Shown here: piece after piece, positions 59,899 to 64,000 of the stretch
Position numbering within the stretch: the stretch's first letter is position 1
Layout of the letters: every line of letters starts with the position of its first letter
NCBI GenBank assembly: GCA_035318505.1
Contig: DATHEQ010000134.1
Location: forward strand, 1 to 64,000
Direction: 5' to 3'
DNA from: DASWDH01 sp035318505
GTDB lineage: Bacteria > Myxococcota_A > Polyangia > Polyangiales > Polyangiaceae
DNA: 64,000 bases
Made by a program: the position numbers and the translations under genes
The notes under the pieces: model-generated
Databases searched by the model: none
The model's input: the letters and a program-made list of their open reading frames with translations, nothing else
What the model was told of the DNA's origin: nothing

Positions 59899-61782
59899 CT
59901 ACCTTGGGGCAAGATCGATCGAGACCCACACGTCGACACCTTCACGTCCCAGGCGCTTTCCCACGAACCCGTCGATGGAGATGCAGCGGCAAGGGTGGGC
60001 GTAGCCCAGCGAACCGCGCACTTGAAGGAGCGTGCGGGAGGTGAAGTCCTCCTCTGCCGATATCCGCGCACCTACGCTCCTCGCCAAACGCGCGGCGATT
60101 TCGGCTCCGCCCGACCAGCCTTCCGTCGCCAGCCATCCGCCGGACGGCTCCTCAGCCGTCGCGCCGGTGAGCGCCCGCGCCGCCAGCGGATGGACGCCGC
60201 GTCGCCCCGCACCTTTCAGCGCCAAATGCCAGCCGTCCTGCTCGCCGAGGCGAGCCTTGCCGACGAGCACCTGCCCTTCATCGCCGTCGAGCGTGGCAGC
60301 CCCTTCGCCACCGAGCCCGACGAAGCGTGAGCTCCACGCTGCACGACCACGTGTGACCGGCGTTGTTTCGGAGAGCCCTCCGTCGCCGACCCTCCCGATG
60401 CCACCCACGTCGGCTTCGAGCGATCCGCCAGCGTGACCGAGAAGCCTTCCCCACGCGGTTCGAAAGCCAGCCGATGCCGTCGCCATCTGACCTGCGCCGA
60501 GTGCGACAGGGCGACCCGTTTGTGCGAAGTAAGCGCCGCTCGTGCGCGCGGCCATCACCGACGCGCGCAGGCGCGGTTCGATGACGTGAACGAGCGGTGC
60601 GGTCTCATCGGCAAACACGCGCGCGAGCGGCGCCGCAAGCTCGACACGCGCGGCGCCGATGGCGTCGAGCGCCGACGTTGGCCCGGCGGCCGCGGCGGTG
60701 ATCGCTTCGCGAAGGCTCATGCGTGCCACCAGTGCCGCTGCGCGCGCGGAAAGCTCGATGCCCCCTTCGGCGCGCGCTAAGTTCGTGCTGCCGAGCACGG
60801 TGTCGTCGAGAATCGTTGCCGTGGCGAGACCGTCCCACGCTCCGAAAGCACCGAGCGCGCCCCCTGCCGCCAACGTGGCGGTCGGTCCCCACGCCGGACG
60901 CTCGCTCGGCCCGATGCCGCCGCGCGCGCCGACGGCCCGTACGCCGGAGCTGAGAAGGACGCCGTCGGTGAGCCGTACCATGACCTGTGCCGCCGCGCGG
61001 TCGTAGCCGCGAGCCGCCTCCTCGAGGGTGAGCGACGCGCTGCGTGCGCGGGTCCCGCGCACGGCATCGATGTCCCACGCGACGGCTCCTCCCTCCGCCT
61101 CGGGGTAGGAACCCTGCGCGTTGATAGCCAGGTGATCGCCTTGCAACCGATCCCACCTCACCCGGTTGGTGGAGCGCGGCGTCCAGAACCGGGTGACGAG
61201 CTCGAATCCCCCCTTCAAATAGCCGGACGCAGTGATGTCGAGCTGATCGTAGTCATCGCCGTCTTTCCACGGAAGATGAACGCCATCGCCGACGAGAAGG
61301 CCGTCTGCTCCGCGGTACGCGACATTCGGCGGAAGGACGCCGGGGCGCGACGGCGCGCGCATCCAGAACCACGGAAGCGCGAAGACCGTCCAGCCCGCGA
61401 CACGCAGCGATGGGCGCTGGAGCATCAGATCGGCGGGGGGCGCCACGACGCCCCCTTCGAAACCGATCGACACCGGCGGATTGGGGCAAGGGCAGAACAC
61501 CACTTCGCCCGGCCCTTGCACCTCGATGCCGCGCCCCGAACGACGTAGCGAGAGCGCCGGGCTCGTCAACCGAAACCGCTCGTACGTCACGACGACGTTG
61601 CCGCGCAGCACGAGCTCGCGCAGGCGCGCATCGCCCTCGACTTGATCGGCTGAGAACGAGAGCTCGGCCTTGTCGTCTTGAGCCATCGCGGGCCGAGCGA
61701 ACGTGAATATCGCTCCCAGCGTCGCCAGCGTCCGCTTTGCACCACCCCAAAGTCGAGCTCGTGCCGGCACGGGTGGACTCAC
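59899..61782 (-). CDS. LptD-like LPS-assembly outer membrane protein
   Basis: 627 residues from a GTG; signal peptide ending near ARPAMAQDD. The N-terminal OstA/LptA-type jellyroll is clear (ELSFSADQVEGDARLRELVLRGNVVVTYERFRLTS), followed by GPGEVVFCPCPNPPVSIGFEGG and the LptD-like FALPWFWMRAPSRPGVLPPNVAYRGADGLLVGDGVHLPW. The C-terminal 400 residues are Gly/Ala-rich strands of a beta-barrel ending VWVSIDLAPR. Short for LptD (usually 750-800), mainly in the barrel. With LptA it would insert LPS in the outer leaflet. No LptE was seen. The symbol is withheld because paralogous OstA-like proteins exist. Confidence 0.75.
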   Translation of the reverse strand: MSPPVPARARLWGGAKRTLATLGAIFTFARPAMAQDDKAELSFSADQVEGDARLRELVLRGNVVVTYERFRLTSPALSLRRSGRGIEVQGPGEVVFCPCPNPPVSIGFEGGVVAPPADLMLQRPSLRVAGWTVFALPWFWMRAPSRPGVLPPNVAYRGADGLLVGDGVHLPWKDGDDYDQLDITASGYLKGGFELVTRFWTPRSTNRVRWDRLQGDHLAINAQGSYPEAEGGAVAWDIDAVRGTRARSASLTLEEAARGYDRAAAQVMVRLTDGVLLSSGVRAVGARGGIGPSERPAWGPTATLAAGGALGAFGAWDGLATATILDDTVLGSTNLARAEGGIELSARAAALVARMSLREAITAAAAGPTSALDAIGAARVELAAPLARVFADETAPLVHVIEPRLRASVMAARTSGAYFAQTGRPVALGAGQMATASAGFRTAWGRLLGHAGGSLEADVGGIGRVGDGGLSETTPVTRGRAAWSSRFVGLGGEGAATLDGDEGQVLVGKARLGEQDGWHLALKGAGRRGVHPLAARALTGATAEEPSGGWLATEGWSGGAEIAARLARSVGARISAEEDFTSRTLLQVRGSLGYAHPCRCISIDGFVGKRLGREGVDVWVSIDLAPR

Positions 61783-61817
61783 GGGCCCGAGATTCGCACA
61801 GGCGCGCGCAAAAAACG

Positions 61818-62555
61818 CTAGCGCGCCGGCGATGTACTCGGGGGGGTCGCGCTCGGCAACGTGCGCGGCGCGTCGGACGCGGGTGCGGCGGGACGCGCGT
61901 TGTCCCCCGACGGCGAAGGCGAAGGCGGCGCGGCACTTGGCCCTGGCGACATTTCGCCGTCCGCGGGCTCCTCTGCTTCGCGCCCTTGCCCCTTCGCCGC
62001 AGGCGGCTCGAAGAGGCCTGGAACAGCGGGATAGTCGCCGGCCGGAAAATCCACCTCTAACCGCACGCTGCCATTTTCCCCGGGGACGACCTTTTGCGTC
62101 GCGCTCACGCTTTTGCGAAGGTCGATGATGAGCTCGACATCGGCGCCGACCGAGAGCAACCGCGCCCGCGCCACCGGCGTGGAGAAATGCGTCGTGATGA
62201 GCGCGTTGCGATTGTTGCGCACGGGCACGCGGGCATCATGCATGACGTAGATGAGCACCCCCTCGGCGCGCCGCTCGTCGACGCTGACGGAACGCGTGAG
62301 CTCGACATAGATTCGGCTTCTGCCGTCGGGCAAGAGCCGAAACCCAGGGAACGTCGCCAGAGCGGCATCGGATCGCGCTCTCCCGGCAGGAGCCCGGCGC
62401 CCGCGGGAGGGGGCCTCCTTGCCGGCCACCGCGGCCGAGTCGGGCGATCCCGGCACCGCGAACTTCGGCTGCGGTTTCTTGCTCTGCGCCGCTGCCAGCG
62501 TGGCAAGCCCGCTCAATCCGAGGGCCAAGAGCAAGCGAAAGCACGCGCCGGACAT
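61818..62555 (-). CDS. Secreted protein with AMIN-like domain, unknown
   Basis: 245 residues from MSGACFRLLLALGLSGLATLAAAQ, a clear signal peptide; the longer frame to 63146 runs antiparallel through engB and was rejected. The central 110 residues are beta-rich (FPGFRLLPDGRSRIYVELTRSVSVDERRAEGVLIYVMHDARVP ... ARLLSVGADVELIIDLRKS), in the style of AMIN domains that bind peptidoglycan. The C-terminal 65 residues are a Pro/Ala/Ser-rich tail. It lies between engB and the LptD-like gene on one strand and may be part of an envelope operon. The family assignment is tentative. Confidence 0.65.
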   Translation of the reverse strand: MSGACFRLLLALGLSGLATLAAAQSKKPQPKFAVPGSPDSAAVAGKEAPSRGRRAPAGRARSDAALATFPGFRLLPDGRSRIYVELTRSVSVDERRAEGVLIYVMHDARVPVRNNRNALITTHFSTPVARARLLSVGADVELIIDLRKSVSATQKVVPGENGSVRLEVDFPAGDYPAVPGLFEPPAAKGQGREAEEPADGEMSPGPSAAPPSPSPSGDNARPAAPASDAPRTLPSATPPSTSPAR

Positions 62556-62574
62556 GGCGACGATTAGACCACGG

Positions 62575-63240
62575 CTACGCGAGCTGCGGCAAATCCCCGA
62601 CGTCAGGAGGCGAAGGCGTGCCCATGACCAGACGCCCGCGCAGGAGGCCCCACAGCTCCTCCTTCCCCTCCCCCGTCTCCGCCGAAAAACCGACCACGCG
62701 GCACCCGGCATCGGCGGCAAGCCGAGCGAGGGCAGGCTTGCGCTGGGCGCGCGGGATCTTGTCGATCTTGGTAGCCACCATGATGATGGGGACCTTGGGG
62801 CGGCTCGCCTTGCCCTGCGTGCTCTCGACGTACGTGACGAGCTCCTTCTCCTCGTGTTCCGGGCCGCGCCGAACATCGACCAGCAGAACGACGGCGCGCA
62901 GCGTGACCCGCTTGGAGAGGTAACCCTCGATGAGCGCTCCCCAGCGCGACTTCTCGTGCTTGGCGCGCTTGGCAAATCCGTATCCGGGCAAGTCGACGAG
63001 CACGGCCTCGAGCCCATCGGCCGCGCGGACGTGAAACAGGTTGAGCTGCCGCGTCGTGCCCGGCGTCGAGCCCGTGCGCACCAAGTTCTTGCGACCGACC
63101 AAGGTGTTGAGCAGGCTCGATTTGCCGACGTTGGAGCGACCAGCAAATGCGATCTCGGCGAGCGCCGGGGGGGGCAGCTGGTCTTGCTCGGCGACGCCCG
63201 CCACGAAAGACGCCTCGACGATACGGAGTTCCGGTTTCAT
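62575..63240 (-). CDS. engB: Ribosome biogenesis GTP-binding protein EngB (YsxC/YihA)
   Basis: 221 residues. G1 GRSNVGKSSLLN, G2 around STPGTTRQLNLF, G3 DLPGYGFAKR, G4 ATKIDKIP and G5 FSAETGEG are in order with the family's spacing. EngB assists late assembly of the large ribosomal subunit. The ATG overlaps the murJ stop (ATGA, 63237-63240), so translation is coupled; the frame's extension to 63711 overlaps murJ and was not used. The C-terminal 20 residues are an extra Pro-rich tail. Confidence 0.95.
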   Translation of the reverse strand: MKPELRIVEASFVAGVAEQDQLPPPALAEIAFAGRSNVGKSSLLNTLVGRKNLVRTGSTPGTTRQLNLFHVRAADGLEAVLVDLPGYGFAKRAKHEKSRWGALIEGYLSKRVTLRAVVLLVDVRRGPEHEEKELVTYVESTQGKASRPKVPIIMVATKIDKIPRAQRKPALARLAADAGCRVVGFSAETGEGKEELWGLLRGRLVMGTPSPPDVGDLPQLA

Positions 63241-64000
63241 GATCGCCCGAGCCTTTTGCGAAGCGTTGTCTCCAAGCTGCGCAGCTCGGAGCTTTTTGCG
63301 CAGTATGCAACCACGATGAACGCGGTGGCGAAGACGATGGCGCCCGCCACGCCGGGAAGCGCGCGAGCCCAGACGCCCCCGCCCCCGATGCGGGCGACGA
63401 ACTCGGCGGTCGCGTAACCCGCGATGCCGGCGACGACCGAGGCGAAGCAAGTGCGCGCCGCCGACGCCGCGATTTCGCCGAGCCGCAACGACGGAAGGCG
63501 CCGGCCGAGACCAAACCAGAGGAGCAGCATCTGTGCCGCGCTCGACAGCGTCACCGCCATGCTGACGCCCACGTGGCCGAACATCGAGCGCAAAACGAGC
63601 GCCGCCACGACGAACACCACCAGGTCGATGGCCGAGATGACGACCGGCGTTCGCGTGTCGCCGAGCGCATAAAAGACGGGGACGATCTGCCGGACGGCGG
63701 CGACCGTCCACAGACCGAACCCCTGCGCCACGAGCGCGTGCGCCGTCTCGGTGGAAGCCACCGCGTCGAACGCGCCACGTTCGAAAATCGAAACGACGAT
63801 GGGACGCGCCAAAGCCACGAAGAGGGCCGTCGCTGGAATCGCGACGAAGAGCGAAAGTCGCATTCCATAGGCGTACGTCTTGGCGACTTCATCGAGCTGG
63901 CCCGAGGCAACGAGCTTGGCGAGCGCCGGCAGCGTGGCGGCTTGCAGAGCAAGCACGAAGATCCCCTGCGGAAAATCGCAAAGGCGCATGGCCCACGAGA
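63237..64000 (-). CDS. murJ: Lipid II flippase MurJ (C-terminal part; N-terminus beyond window edge)
   Basis: 254 residues are visible and the frame continues past the right edge (SWAMRLCDFPQGIFVLALQ), so the start is outside. The hydrophobic segments, the block FPQGIFVLALQAATLPALAKLVASG and LRQIVPVFYALGDTRTPV (here AAVRQIVPVFYALGDTRTPV) match the MurJ/MviN family. About six TM helices are in view. MurJ flips lipid-linked peptidoglycan precursors across the inner membrane. Its stop overlaps the engB start. Confidence 0.9.
   Translation of the reverse strand, partial: SWAMRLCDFPQGIFVLALQAATLPALAKLVASGQLDEVAKTYAYGMRLSLFVAIPATALFVALARPIVVSIFERGAFDAVASTETAHALVAQGFGLWTVAAVRQIVPVFYALGDTRTPVVISAIDLVVFVVAALVLRSMFGHVGVSMAVTLSSAAQMLLLWFGLGRRLPSLRLGEIAASAARTCFASVVAGIAGYATAEFVARIGGGGVWARALPGVAGAIVFATAFIVVAYCAKSSELRSLETTLRKRLGRS

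Overview
The window looks like a chromosomal segment of a high-GC, Gram-negative myxobacterium (phylum Myxococcota, probably the Polyangia/Sorangiineae side). The reasons are very GC-rich third codon positions, many short lipoproteins, two Hanks-type Ser/Thr kinases with transmembrane segments, sigma-54 with two NtrC-family activators, abundant GTG/TTG starts, and outer-membrane and LPS-export genes. The taxonomy is inferred from gene content; no rRNA or tRNA gene was seen. Genes are densely packed, often with ATGA overlaps, and no insertion sequence, integrase or CRISPR array was recognised.

Layout. 1-2.9 kb (minus): a LanC-like zinc cyclase homologue running off the left edge, behind a small membrane protein, a small cysteine-bearing protein, a lipoprotein and a conserved unknown. 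3.0-5.7 kb (plus): TrmO, a sensor-like lipoprotein and a beta-barrel protein, with a 53-residue basic protein gene on the minus strand between them. 5.7-12.5 kb (minus): 5-oxoprolinase pxpABC, a PEGA lipoprotein, guaA and an M16-like lipoprotein. 12.6-21.0 kb: an Fe-S protein, an enoyl-ACP-reductase-like SDR, a PQQ-propeller protein, a GT-C-like membrane protein, a histidine-bearing membrane protein of unknown function, and a kinase that overlaps it tail to tail by 94 bp.

21.2-29.8 kb (plus) is a textbook but unusually complete block: lptA-lptB-rpoN-hpf-ptsN-hprK-rapZ-NPr-ptsI. It holds LPS export, sigma-54, ribosome hibernation and a whole regulatory phosphotransferase chain (EI -> NPr -> EIIA-Ntr) with its HPr kinase. 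29.8-34.6 kb holds a zinc-ribbon kinase with a lipoprotein, a stand-alone groEL framed by a promoter, an operator-like inverted repeat and a strong terminator, and a class II cyclic-nucleotide phosphodiesterase-like protein, followed by a relic of a histidine kinase.

36.1-41.0 kb (plus) is the most interesting part. It is a tightly coupled three-gene operon of a 151-residue unknown protein, a KaiC-family protein with three RecA modules, and a soluble GAF-GAF-HisKA-HATPase-REC hybrid kinase. It is preceded by a promoter and a nine-codon ORF with an excellent ribosome-binding site, and followed by a tandem 60-bp repeat. I infer an ATP-driven signalling module that is not the cyanobacterial KaiABC clock (no KaiA or KaiB).

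41.4-64 kb: BamB-like/YfgM-like pair, an alkaline-phosphatase-superfamily membrane protein fused to HEAT repeats, greA, bamD, two NtrC-family regulators, dut, an REC/degenerate-GGDEF protein, mepA, recN, a Fic-fold protein that has lost its catalytic histidine, a TolC-like protein, an REC-GGDEF diguanylate cyclase, an LptD-like protein, a secreted unknown, engB and the C-terminal part of murJ. Envelope assembly (Lpt, Bam, MurJ, MepA) and sigma-54/phosphorelay signalling are the recurring themes.
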